A stretch of DNA of 32,664 bases, from NCBI GenBank assembly GCA_023262965.1, contig JALQXX010000017.1, positions 1-32,664 of the forward strand, given 5' to 3'. Numbering within the stretch: position 1 is the first letter of the stretch; every line of letters begins with the position of its first letter. A model generated the notes under the pieces. The model worked only from the letters and a program-made list of their open reading frames with translations, made no database searches and had not been told where the DNA came from. Below are positions 25,729-32,664 of the stretch, one piece after another. Origin of the DNA: Candidatus Marinamargulisbacteria bacterium. Lineage in GTDB: Bacteria; Margulisbacteria; Marinamargulisbacteria; UBA817. A program made the position numbers and the translations under genes.

Positions 25729-27036
25729 CTATTTAGGGGTAGGGGCAACCGGTTCATTGTAAGCGGACATGATATTGGTGTAGGTGGACGATCCCCGTGG
25801 AACCCGAGATACAGCTCCCGATGGCTGCAGTTCGATAGGGATGGTATCGCGTACAATGATACGATGATTGTACACAACAACGGTTTGAATAATGCCTTGC
25901 CGGGTTTTTTCAGACCAATGTTGATCAAAAATATAATTGCCCAGTCCATAGGATACATGGGTGGTGTTTATTGTTTCGTGTTGTTGCACCCAATGCGCTT
26001 GGTCGCCCAGAATAAGTGTGGCGCCTGCGTTAGCCATTTTGTAGGCCCATTCGCGCTCAATATCGCGGGGGGCATGGGTGTATTCGATGCCCCAATTGAC
26101 CATTACAATGACCATATCCACCGTCGATTGACAGGCGGATATGGCGGTTAAAGCATCTTCATCTAGCCACGCAATCCCCGGTGTGGCATGTGTGGCCTTA
26201 TCAATTGTACTCCACACATTATTAAATGCTAAAAAACCAAACCGGTTGCCGTTATGGTCAATAACCCTGCACGCATAGGCATCAGCATGGGATGCGCCGC
26301 CACCAACGGTTTGAATGCCGTTGGCCTGTAGGTGATGGAGGGTTTCCTCAAATCCCGCTGTACCCGCGTCGCCCATATGGTTTCCCGCAATAGCGGCAAT
26401 TGTTATGCCAATCTCGGATAAGGCATTGGCATAGATTGCTGGTCCAACCAAGGTAAATGGATTACTGGGTTTTTCAAAGTTATGTATTAATGGTGACTTG
26501 AGGTTTATAATTGAAATATCTGATTTTTTAAATAAAGATGCTGTGTTGCCAAATGGGAATAATGGATCATTATTATTTTGAATAACCGTATGAACCCCTC
26601 TCGCAAGAACAACGGTTCCCCCAATAGTAATCTGCGTTTTTTTCGCCATAAAATCGTCATACATATCGGATTCTCGTTGCCATTGTTGAAATGAAATGGT
26701 GCCCGCAGGATCGTTATAAAAAAGGGTGTCGTTTAAGGGCAGAGGCTGTAAACCAGGATACATGAAGGACCAGGGCAAGATAGCCACATCAGTAGGTTGC
26801 ATGGCATCGATGGTATCTATTTCACGAATAGTGGGGTATAGCCATTTTAAATTGGTGTAGTAATCCGGTAACGTGACCCATTGGGATGTGGTAACATCGA
26901 TAGACGAATCGTGACCAAATGGGATAAATGTGGCTTTATGTAATGTGAATGGTCCAATTCCCTGATACAGTATCATTATTACCACAGCTGCTATCAGATG
27001 GCGATAAAAACCCTGCCTGTTATAATCCGGTTTCAT
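25729..27036 (-). CDS. CapA-family protein (PGA_cap metallophosphatase-like)
   Basis: CapA-family proteins have a calcineurin-like fold and act in poly-gamma-glutamate capsule export in Bacillus; many members have unknown roles. This 435-residue form has an N-terminal membrane anchor (about 12-32) and an extra region of about 100 residues. The domain follows from residue 135: GGTVVLARGV (139-148), NLKSPL (178-183), AGNHMGDAG (217-225), VNWGIEY (313-319), GDQAHWVQ (344-351) and YGLGNYIFD (363-371). Compared with the usual GDxML, NLExP, HWGxEY and GHHPHVVQ, several expected metal-binding residues are replaced. It may have lost catalysis or may belong to a distinct subgroup. It overlaps the L,D-transpeptidase gene by 17 bases, suggesting an envelope role. 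Confidence 0.78.
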   Translation of the reverse strand: MKPDYNRQGFYRHLIAAVVIMILYQGIGPFTLHKATFIPFGHDSSIDVTTSQWVTLPDYYTNLKWLYPTIREIDTIDAMQPTDVAILPWSFMYPGLQPLPLNDTLFYNDPAGTISFQQWQRESDMYDDFMAKKTQITIGGTVVLARGVHTVIQNNNDPLFPFGNTASLFKKSDISIINLKSPLIHNFEKPSNPFTLVGPAIYANALSEIGITIAAIAGNHMGDAGTAGFEETLHHLQANGIQTVGGGASHADAYACRVIDHNGNRFGFLAFNNVWSTIDKATHATPGIAWLDEDALTAISACQSTVDMVIVMVNWGIEYTHAPRDIEREWAYKMANAGATLILGDQAHWVQQHETINTTHVSYGLGNYIFDQHWSEKTRQGIIQTVVVYNHRIIVRDTIPIELQPSGAVSRVPRGSSTYTNIMSAYNEPVAPTPK

Positions 27037-27520
27037 AACGAGATACTACTAACGTGTGTTCAGGAATATAGGTATAGATGTCGATAATATCACGATCCAT
27101 ATGATAAACGCATCCCATGGAGGTGGGGTTACCAATATTTTGGGGCTCATTTGTACCATGAAACGCACGATTTGTTTGAAGAAATTGTTTTTTTTGAACA
27201 TTATATGTGTCTAAATAAATAAGTCTGGCCCCATAGATAGGTGCTAAATTGGTATCAATACGGGTTCCCAGCCGCCAAACACTTTCGGGCAATGATCGAT
27301 TGCCTGAATAACGCGTTTTTGATCCGGTTGATACGGAAAATTGATCGATCAAACTGTTTTTAAAAAATAAATAGTTGGTTTGAGTGGCAATATCCACGAC
27401 AAATAGATAATCGGTGCGTGGTAAATCGGCGGGCACATAGGTCCAAAAATTGGGTATGGTGTAGCCATTTATAAAAAAAATACCAATAAACGTCCATATA
27501 CTAAGGAAACGCAATGTCAT
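27020..27520 (-). CDS. L,D-transpeptidase (YkuD) family protein
   Basis: YkuD enzymes form 3-3 cross-links in peptidoglycan or attach proteins to it, using a periplasmic cysteine. The 166-residue protein has a signal or anchor segment (5-20) and a single YkuD domain. The start is YLFVVDIATQTNYLFF, the usual 'vdl..q.l.vf' strand pair. The catalytic part reads AFHGTNEPQNIGNPTSMGCVYHMD, with His121, Ser134 and Cys137. The usual SxGC[IV]R motif is SMGCVYH here: Tyr139 replaces the common Arg or Asn. The protein is short, with no LysM or other binding domain. It sits between a membrane-anchored unknown and the CapA-like gene, with overlaps of 20 and 17 bases. Confidence 0.82.
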   Translation of the reverse strand: MTLRFLSIWTFIGIFFINGYTIPNFWTYVPADLPRTDYLFVVDIATQTNYLFFKNSLIDQFSVSTGSKTRYSGNRSLPESVWRLGTRIDTNLAPIYGARLIYLDTYNVQKKQFLQTNRAFHGTNEPQNIGNPTSMGCVYHMDRDIIDIYTYIPEHTLVVSRYETGL

Positions 27521-27929
27521 GATCGGAATACAGAAACAGCTTTAACCGGAATGGGGTGCTTGGTTTAAGATAAGGGGATTCAAATAGCAGCATTCCCACC
27601 AATTCATTTGTACTTTTTTCAATAATAGTGAATGATTTTGGATAAATAAAAGAGTCGCCTGTATCAATAACGGTTATCTCTTCAAAATCAAAATCCAGTA
27701 GGCCGGGTTCAATATAGCTGGTTATTTTTACCATAAGCTTTAAATAAGAATTGTTGCCTTGTTGCTCAAATACAGGTTTAAATAAAAATTGCGCTTCGTC
27801 AAGCACGTGATTTTGACTTGGCAACACGGTTTGCATGGATTTGGAATGCGTAATCAATCGAAACACAGTAAACCCAATGCTAATAAGTACGGCTATTCCC
27901 AGAGTACGTGCTATAACACGACGATTCAT
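27501..27929 (-). CDS. Membrane-anchored protein of unknown function
   Basis: I do not recognise this 142-residue protein. It has one N-terminal membrane segment (about 8-26, ARTLGIAVLISIGFTVFRLI) after a basic MNRR, so the rest should lie outside the cytoplasmic membrane. The remaining residues look like a single beta-rich domain (YLKLMVKITSYIEPG, FEEITVIDTGDSFIYP, STPFRLKLFLYS), perhaps an immunoglobulin-like sandwich. There are no cysteines or catalytic motifs. It overlaps fprA by four bases (ATGA) upstream and the L,D-transpeptidase gene by 20 downstream. It is therefore a fixed part of this operon and could be a partner for either the redox or the envelope proteins. Confidence 0.7.
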   Translation of the reverse strand: MNRRVIARTLGIAVLISIGFTVFRLITHSKSMQTVLPSQNHVLDEAQFLFKPVFEQQGNNSYLKLMVKITSYIEPGLLDFDFEEITVIDTGDSFIYPKSFTIIEKSTNELVGMLLFESPYLKPSTPFRLKLFLYSDHDIAFP

Positions 27930-29278
27930 GAGTGGGAATGATTATCTAAAACGGCAAAAGCTTCTTTAGCAGATGTCACTTTATCGCGTACTTTTCCTTT
28001 TTTGATGCCTTCAGATTGCTCGTAAGCATCCAATTTTTGCCAATCGGCATAGGAAACATAGCGATGATTTGCCAATAAAGATGGTGTGTCAAGGGGGTGA
28101 GGATCGGGTAAGGTGGGCAGGGCAGCTAAACACGTGGTTACCGTTTCAATGCTATCGGATCGATTGGTCCCAATAACGCCAGATGGGCCACGTTTGATCC
28201 ATCCAGTAACAAATACATTGCCAAATAATTGGCCATTTTGATCGCAAACATGCCCATTCTTATGCGGAATCGTATGAGTAGCCTCATTAAATGGCACGCC
28301 ATCCAGGGGGACGCCACGGTAGCCAATGCTTCGAAACACAATCCCACAGGGAATATCGTAGGTTTCGGATGTTAGAATCGCTTTTTGGGAGCCGGCCTCA
28401 CCCATTAGAGCGGTTTTTGTGCATTGTATACCGGTAATATGCCCGTTAGCATCGGTATGAATGCGGGTTGGACTCGAATAAAACATAAGATGAATGGTTT
28501 TTTGCGGAGTTTTGATAGAGGATGACGCTTTGAACATTTCCAATTGAGTGATGTTTTTGCGAACTTTTGAGGATGCCGCCATTTCCATACTATCCGCATC
28601 GGATAAAACCAAATCGTCGTGGACAACAACCGTTACGCCTGCCAATTTACCCAATTCTGTTAACTCCAATTCGGTAAACGCTGCTTGCGCAGGGCCACGG
28701 CGCCCAATCATATAAATATCGGTAATGCGACTTTGACGTAATGCCGAAATCGCCGTATCGGTTATATCCGTTTTAGCCAAATCATCAACCGGTTTGGCGA
28801 GGATTCGAACAACATCTACGGCCACATTGCCTTGACCAATCACAACTGCCACCGAAGCATTGAGATTGAACACGCGTGATTGATAGTCTGGGTGACCATT
28901 GTACCAACCCACAAATTCGGTAGCGGTGTGGGATCCCACACAATCATCCCCTGGAATACCAAGCCGCCGATCGGTTTCTGCACCAACCGCAAGAATAACG
29001 GCGTGATAATGGCGCCGAATGGTGTCAATAGACACATCCTTACCAACATGGACATGACCAAAAAATCGAAAGTTGGGATGTGATGCAATTCGGTCATAGA
29101 GTTTAGACAAAGTTTTCATTTGTTGATGGTCTGGAGCAACACCCCCGCGCAGCAATCCAAAGGGTGTGGGTAAACGCTCAAACATATCAATATAACCATC
29201 CGGTTCTTTTTTAAAAAACTCTTGAGCGGCATAAAATCCACTGGGACCACTCCCAATAATGGCAATTCGTGTCACCAA
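27926..29278 (-). CDS. fprA: Ferredoxin-NADP+ reductase, adrenodoxin-reductase type (FprA-like)
   Basis: A flavoenzyme moving electrons between NADPH and ferredoxin. The 450 residues match FprA and adrenodoxin reductase. The FAD motif is IAIIGSGPSGFYAA (5-18). FERLPTPFGLLRGGVAPDHQ is diagnostic of this subfamily. The NADP-binding motif is VAVVIGQGNVAVDVVRIL, and YMIGRRGPAQAAFTELEL follows. The end carries VFVTGWIKRGPSGVIGTNR. It is cytosolic and should feed or draw on a ferredoxin; no ferredoxin gene is in this window. Its ATG overlaps the tlpA-like gene by seven bases, so it belongs to the operon with ndh and azurin. Confidence 0.93.
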   Translation of the reverse strand: MVTRIAIIGSGPSGFYAAQEFFKKEPDGYIDMFERLPTPFGLLRGGVAPDHQQMKTLSKLYDRIASHPNFRFFGHVHVGKDVSIDTIRRHYHAVILAVGAETDRRLGIPGDDCVGSHTATEFVGWYNGHPDYQSRVFNLNASVAVVIGQGNVAVDVVRILAKPVDDLAKTDITDTAISALRQSRITDIYMIGRRGPAQAAFTELELTELGKLAGVTVVVHDDLVLSDADSMEMAASSKVRKNITQLEMFKASSSIKTPQKTIHLMFYSSPTRIHTDANGHITGIQCTKTALMGEAGSQKAILTSETYDIPCGIVFRSIGYRGVPLDGVPFNEATHTIPHKNGHVCDQNGQLFGNVFVTGWIKRGPSGVIGTNRSDSIETVTTCLAALPTLPDPHPLDTPSLLANHRYVSYADWQKLDAYEQSEGIKKGKVRDKVTSAKEAFAVLDNHSHS

Positions 29279-29817
29279 TCTCCTCCATTTTGAATGGCGC
29301 GCAAGGTATTTTGGTCAATCATGCCAACATATTTTTGAAGGGTGTTGGCGGACTTAATATAAATAAAGTGGGTAGGAACCGCAATAATATCCTCAAATAA
29401 CGATGCAATATCGGGGGTAATATGAACCACGGGGAAAACGAGGGGCGTTTTGTTTAAGTAATCATCTAAATCCGATTTTTGACTGTCAACACTAATGCCG
29501 ATAATTTGCACGGTGTCTTTATAGGTGTCATAAACCGTATTAAACAGGATGTTTTCTTTTTTGCACGAGGGGCACCATGTTGCCCAAAACGTCATAATGG
29601 TTATGGGGGATTTTTGCAGATCAATCGGGGATGATAGATGTGGGTTAACCGCACGATGAAACGCATCAACATCAAATGATAATGGGGTATCGCGACTCAT
29701 TGGCGGCATAGAGCCAGATGGTGATTCGGGGTTTTTGGCGATCAATGCGTATACATTTAATGCAACAATAAACGCTATAATAAATCCAATAATAATTTTT
29801 TTATTCGCAATTGTCAT
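29272..29817 (-). CDS. TlpA/ResA-like membrane-anchored thioredoxin
   Basis: A 181-residue protein with one N-terminal membrane anchor (about 8-27) and a periplasmic thioredoxin fold. The active site is FWATWCPSCKKE, with Cys82 and Cys85 in a CPSC motif. The cis-proline loop is VPTHFIY. Such proteins reduce disulfides in apocytochrome c (ResA/CcsX) or in copper-site proteins (TlpA). Here it is four bases after ndh and near an azurin gene, so it could serve either; the System II genes resB and ccsA are in another operon. No ScoI-type copper motif was noticed. Confidence 0.9.
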   Translation of the reverse strand: MTIANKKIIIGFIIAFIVALNVYALIAKNPESPSGSMPPMSRDTPLSFDVDAFHRAVNPHLSSPIDLQKSPITIMTFWATWCPSCKKENILFNTVYDTYKDTVQIIGISVDSQKSDLDDYLNKTPLVFPVVHITPDIASLFEDIIAVPTHFIYIKSANTLQKYVGMIDQNTLRAIQNGGDW

Positions 29818-29821
29818 ATAG

Positions 29822-31045
29822 TCACCGATAGATTAAACGTGGGCCTTTTTTGTTAAAAATATACGATACAATCCATTCGATCAATACCAGTAATTTGGTT
29901 CGGTATCCTACCAAATACATGAGATGAATGATACTCCATGCGAGCCAAGCCAGTAAACCATTTAGCTGAATGGGGCCAATTTGAGCAATGGCCTTGGATT
30001 TACCGATGGTGGCCATCATTCCTTTGTCAAAATACACAAAAGGCGGGTTTTTTTTATGCGGATTTTTAAGATATCTCCCCAGATATTTGCCTTGTTGAAT
30101 GGCTACAGGTGCAATGCCTGGAAGTGGATTCCCATTGACTGAAAAATGGGCGGCATCACCAATAACAAATACCGATGATGATCCCGGTATGTTGCAGTGC
30201 GATTCTACTTGAACACGCCCCTGACGATCCAGAGGAACATCCAAGCATTGAAGCAATGGGGATGCCTCGTTGCCGGCAGCCCAAATGATATTATCCGACT
30301 CAATACGGTCATTTTCGGTTTCTACAACACCATCTGTAATGGCGGTTACACGCTCATGGGTACGTACAATAACGCCAAAATCGGATAAGTATCGACGCGC
30401 ATCTTCGGAAAGTTTTTGAGAAAACATCGGCAATACGCGATCGCAGGCTTCGATTAAATAAATTCGCGCATCTTTTGTAGAGAATTGTCTAAAATCTTTT
30501 ACCAAATTGTGATACGCAATATCGGCAATAGATCCTGCCATCTCCACACCGGTTGGTCCCCCACCCACAATCACAAAATTCAGATGACGTTGTCGTTTTT
30601 GGATATCATCTTCGCGCTCGGCTTTTTCAAACGCCATCAAAATACGCTGGCGAATTTGCAACGCATCATTCACGGTTTTCAATCCTTGCGCATACGGCTC
30701 CCATTCATTTTTTCCAAAATAGGAATGGCGGGATCCGGTGGCAATAATTAGGTAATCGTAATGGTATATTTTTTCACTGGATAGGGTAACCGATTTCGCC
30801 TGTTTATCGATAGCAATAACGTCCCCCATAAGAACACGAACATTTTTGTAATTTCGAAACACCTCGCGAATTGGAACGGCAATGTCGGCTGGCGATAAAA
30901 CCGCTGTGGCAACTTGATAAAGCAAGGGTTGAAATAAATGATGATTGGTTCGATCAATCAATGTAATCGCATGATTTGAACGACACAACGCCTTCACAAG
31001 ATTTAGTCCAGCAAAGCCACCACCAATAACAATCACATTGGCCAT
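29822..31045 (-). CDS. ndh: Type II NADH:quinone oxidoreductase (NDH-2)
   Basis: NDH-2 passes electrons from NADH to the quinone pool without pumping protons. The 407-residue flavoprotein has the FAD motif VIVIGGGFAGLNLVKAL (4-20), HHLFQPLLYQVATAVLSP (the usual quinone-side stretch), an NADH motif FVIVGGGPTGVEMAG, and VFVIGDAAHF near the FAD C-terminal side. The end, including LAWLAWSIIHLMYLVGYRTK, is the amphipathic membrane-binding part. AAGGA lies five bases before the ATG. Being next to menaquinone-dependent genes and an azurin suggests it feeds an aerobic or other terminal chain. No complex I genes are in view. Confidence 0.94.
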   Translation of the reverse strand: MANVIVIGGGFAGLNLVKALCRSNHAITLIDRTNHHLFQPLLYQVATAVLSPADIAVPIREVFRNYKNVRVLMGDVIAIDKQAKSVTLSSEKIYHYDYLIIATGSRHSYFGKNEWEPYAQGLKTVNDALQIRQRILMAFEKAEREDDIQKRQRHLNFVIVGGGPTGVEMAGSIADIAYHNLVKDFRQFSTKDARIYLIEACDRVLPMFSQKLSEDARRYLSDFGVIVRTHERVTAITDGVVETENDRIESDNIIWAAGNEASPLLQCLDVPLDRQGRVQVESHCNIPGSSSVFVIGDAAHFSVNGNPLPGIAPVAIQQGKYLGRYLKNPHKKNPPFVYFDKGMMATIGKSKAIAQIGPIQLNGLLAWLAWSIIHLMYLVGYRTKLLVLIEWIVSYIFNKKGPRLIYR

Positions 31046-31054
31046 AAATATCCT

Positions 31055-31480
31055 TTATTTCTTAATAATAATCTGACCTTGCATTACTTTATAATGACCA
31101 GGATACGTGCAAATGAAGGGGTAGGTTCCCACCGACTCGGGTAGTGTTATAGTGATGGAGACCTCTTCTCCGGGCTCTACAATTGGTGTATATGCCACTA
31201 TTGCTGGATCATTGGGGATGTAATTTTCAGCCGTTAAAGCCGCTTCACCAACACGATCAATAGCAACCGGATCGTTTAGGATAACAATATTGTGCTTCAT
31301 TACTTCAATTGTAGCGTTATTTTTAAAAATTAAACGAATAGTGGATCCCGGCTTGGCTTCAATGAGGGGTGTGTCGTAAGCCATTTGATTACCAACCGTT
31401 TCAACAGTAATGGTTTGATCCACCGATGGACCACAGGCAACCAATAATCCCAGAATAATAGTCATAATTGTTTTTTTCAT
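31055..31480 (-). CDS. Azurin-like copper lipoprotein
   Basis: A cupredoxin electron carrier of 141 residues. A lipobox LLVAC (12-16) indicates that Cys16 is lipidated, so the mature protein is membrane-tethered in the periplasm or on the surface, as in auracyanins. The type 1 copper ligands are all visible: His63 (MKHNIVIL), Cys124, His129 and Met133 in FICTYPGHYKVM. The start is ATG 31480 with AGGAG six bases upstream; the frame is open further upstream, but only over the end of the glutathione peroxidase gene. It precedes ndh by nine bases and could accept electrons from a quinol-oxidising complex not seen here. Confidence 0.92.
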   Translation of the reverse strand: MKKTIMTIILGLLVACGPSVDQTITVETVGNQMAYDTPLIEAKPGSTIRLIFKNNATIEVMKHNIVILNDPVAIDRVGEAALTAENYIPNDPAIVAYTPIVEPGEEVSITITLPESVGTYPFICTYPGHYKVMQGQIIIKK

Positions 31481-31496
31481 CTTCAACTCCTTATAT

Positions 31497-32111
31497 CTAT
31501 AAAGTACCATGAGATGTCGAATCCTCCAACAACTGATTTTCCAAAAGGGTATCAATAACTTGGGTGATTTTTTTGGATGTTGGGCGCACAAATGATGAGA
31601 ATCGCTTAACAACAAATCCATTTTTGTCTACTATGAATTTATTAAAATTCCATGTTATTCGACCACCAGTTTTGGGGTGAATACGTTTATTGGTTAAAAA
31701 TTGATACAAAGGAGCCGCATTTTCGCCTTTGACAATTGATTTTTCAAGCATCGGAAATGTAACACGGTAGTTCAATGTGCAAAATGATTTAATCTCTTCA
31801 TTACTGCCGGGCTCTTGTTCACCAAAATCATTGGATGGAATACCAATAACAACCAATCCTTTTTTTCCATATGTTTCATACAAGGTTTGCAGGTCGCGAT
31901 ACTGTTCGGTAAATCCGCATTTGGACGCGACATTAACAATAAGGAGTACGTTTCCTTTTAGCTGACTGAATGCAAAATCATCGTTATCCAATGTTTTCAT
32001 GGTAAATTGATGAATCGAATGAGATCCATCATATAAATCATCCGATGATGCACTATATGCATACAGTGTGATTATTAATAGACTAAGTGTCATAATAAAA
32101 ATTATTTTCAT
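31497..32111 (-). CDS. Glutathione peroxidase family thiol peroxidase, exported
   Basis: A peroxidase of 204 residues that reduces hydroperoxides. It has an N-terminal signal peptide or anchor (3-20), so it acts outside the cytoplasmic membrane. The domain shows VNVASKCGFTEQY with peroxidatic Cys65, IGIPSNDFGEQEPG (Gln99), Cys111 as the likely resolving cysteine (SFCTLNY) and WNFNKF (Trp154, Asn155). Having Cys111 suggests that it uses thioredoxin more than glutathione. The tlpA-like protein in the same operon would be a natural reductant, an inference. It heads the redox/envelope operon and is divergent from rsmE. Confidence 0.9.
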   Translation of the reverse strand: MKIIFIMTLSLLIITLYAYSASSDDLYDGSHSIHQFTMKTLDNDDFAFSQLKGNVLLIVNVASKCGFTEQYRDLQTLYETYGKKGLVVIGIPSNDFGEQEPGSNEEIKSFCTLNYRVTFPMLEKSIVKGENAAPLYQFLTNKRIHPKTGGRITWNFNKFIVDKNGFVVKRFSSFVRPTSKKITQVIDTLLENQLLEDSTSHGTL

Positions 32112-32135
32112 ATTAAACCGCCTTTGTTTTTTTAC

Positions 32136-32165
32136 TTATAAGGAGTTGTATCGAGCTTTTGGCAA
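32136..32165 (-). promoter_or_regulatory. Predicted promoter of the gpx-azurin-ndh operon
   Basis: On the minus strand TTGCCA (32165-32160) and TTATAA (32141-32136) are 18 bases apart. Transcription would start near 32129, leaving a leader of about 18 bases with AAGGCGG (32124-32118) before the ATG. This is a moderate match. Confidence 0.4.
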
Positions 32166-32181
32166 AAACACAATGTTTTTT

Positions 32182-32211
32182 TTGCGAATTTGGAATGTCT
32201 ATGCTTAAAAT
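32182..32211 (+). promoter_or_regulatory. Predicted promoter of rsmE (leaderless type)
   Basis: TTGCGA (32182-32187) and TAAAAT (32206-32211) are 18 bases apart. The -10 box ends six bases before ATG 32218 and no Shine-Dalgarno sequence is present, the same layout as cysE and doxX. Confidence 0.5.
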
Positions 32212-32217
32212 AAAGAT

Positions 32218-32664
32218 ATGCATCGGATTTATGTAGAGAAACAAAATTTTTTTGAGACCCACATTCGGCTGGATTCAGATACATGGCACCATCTTGTTCG
32301 AGTGTGTAAAATCCGAATGGGTGATTACTTGGAGCTGGTGTTGGATTCGAACCATTTGGTAACGGTTACCATTACCGATACGGTATATCCAGAATTGTAT
32401 GTGACGGTTACGGATTATCAAAAATTGGGGGCGATTCGGTCCATTCCTGTAATCATCATTCAATCGTTGCCTAAAAATGATAAATTGGCCACGGTGTGTC
32501 GATTGTGTACCGAAATGGGGGTTGCGGATTATTATCCTGTAGTATCCGATCGTTGTTTGGTTCGCGAACTGTCACCAAATAAGTGTCGACGTGTTCAGGC
32601 CGTTATTGATAGTGCGGCCAAACAAAGCAAGCATACATGTGTGCCGACACTTCATAACGTGGAT
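32218..32664 (+). CDS. rsmE: 16S rRNA m3U1498 methyltransferase RsmE (partial, cut by window end)
   Basis: RsmE methylates N3 of U1498 in 16S rRNA. The first 149 codons are present and the gene runs off the right edge. The start MHRIYVEKQNFFE is the usual RsmE beginning (a PUA-like domain through about residue 70, with HHLVRVCKIRMGD). The SPOUT methyltransferase domain then begins: IPVIIIQSLPKNDKLATVC, TEMGVADYYPVVSDRCLV and VIDSAAKQSKH, close to the typical KxxxxExxxxKxxELGVxxxxP and AxEQSxR layout. ATG 32218 fits the conserved N-terminus. It is divergent from the glutathione peroxidase gene. Confidence 0.9.
   Translation, partial: MHRIYVEKQNFFETHIRLDSDTWHHLVRVCKIRMGDYLELVLDSNHLVTVTITDTVYPELYVTVTDYQKLGAIRSIPVIIIQSLPKNDKLATVCRLCTEMGVADYYPVVSDRCLVRELSPNKCRRVQAVIDSAAKQSKHTCVPTLHNVD

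Noticed and set aside
32201-32217. ATG 32201 as rsmE start
   Set aside because: It is out of frame with the RsmE coding sequence.
1-32664. tRNA, rRNA, CRISPR, transposon or toxin-antitoxin genes
   Set aside because: None was recognised by eye; short RNA genes could be missed without a covariance-model search.

Overview
The window looks like a chromosomal segment of a diderm (Gram-negative type) bacterium that respires with menaquinone, probably from a poorly cultivated lineage. Signs of an outer membrane are a DUF481-like beta-barrel, an LpxB-like glycosyltransferase and lipoprotein or secreted proteins. Respiratory genes are menA, a menE-like gene, a type II NADH dehydrogenase, a System II cytochrome c assembly pair (ResB/CcsA) and an azurin-like copper lipoprotein. 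The fibre-like surface protein, the CBS-less GuaB3-type IMP dehydrogenase and the gene mix recall lineages related to Cyanobacteria such as Margulisbacteria. That placement is a guess from memory, not shown by the sequence. No rRNA, tRNA, CRISPR array, transposase, integrase or phage gene was recognised.

Layout. Positions 1-151 carry two tandem minus-strand terminator hairpins behind fabI (152-946, minus). A minus-strand group follows: a calcium/sodium exchanger, a methyltransferase and priA (1061-4535). A plus-strand unit reads cysE-trpC-trpF-outer membrane protein (4589-7525). It converges on a minus-strand unit read as menA-menE-like-fbaB-iscA-like (11105 down to 7505). Divergent from menA is a plus-strand unit of DUF192 protein, GDPD, tilS and a secreted beta-sandwich protein (11112-14226). 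A short minus unit (doxX then an LpxB-like gene, 15733 down to 14276) is divergent from a long plus unit (15795-22389): FabL-like reductase, small secreted protein, resB, ccsA and a large fibre-like protein. Positions 22409-22886 hold a decayed FkbM-type methyltransferase on the minus strand. A long minus-strand series follows, read from 32111 downwards: glutathione peroxidase, azurin, ndh, TlpA-like thioredoxin, FprA, a membrane-anchored unknown, L,D-transpeptidase, CapA-like protein, then guaB3 and guaA. The right edge cuts rsmE (plus strand).

How the genes work together. Coding is very compact, with many 4-20 base overlaps that suggest translational coupling. Functional sets are quinone synthesis (menA/menE), cytochrome c maturation (resB/ccsA), GMP synthesis from IMP (guaB3/guaA), tryptophan steps 3 and 4 (trpF/trpC), cysteine synthesis (cysE), fatty-acid elongation (fabI and a FabL-like gene) and a redox/envelope operon (gpx to capA).

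The most notable signals are: (i) several operon-heading genes whose predicted -10 box lies about 6-9 bases before the start codon with no Shine-Dalgarno sequence, suggesting leaderless mRNAs, while fabI, guaB3 and many internal genes have clear GGAGG/AGGAG sites; (ii) two different enoyl-ACP reductase-type proteins; (iii) the FkbM pseudogene in the only gene-free stretch; (iv) enzymes with altered key residues (MenE-like, CapA-like, YkuD-like). I found no clearly new multi-gene defence or mobile system.
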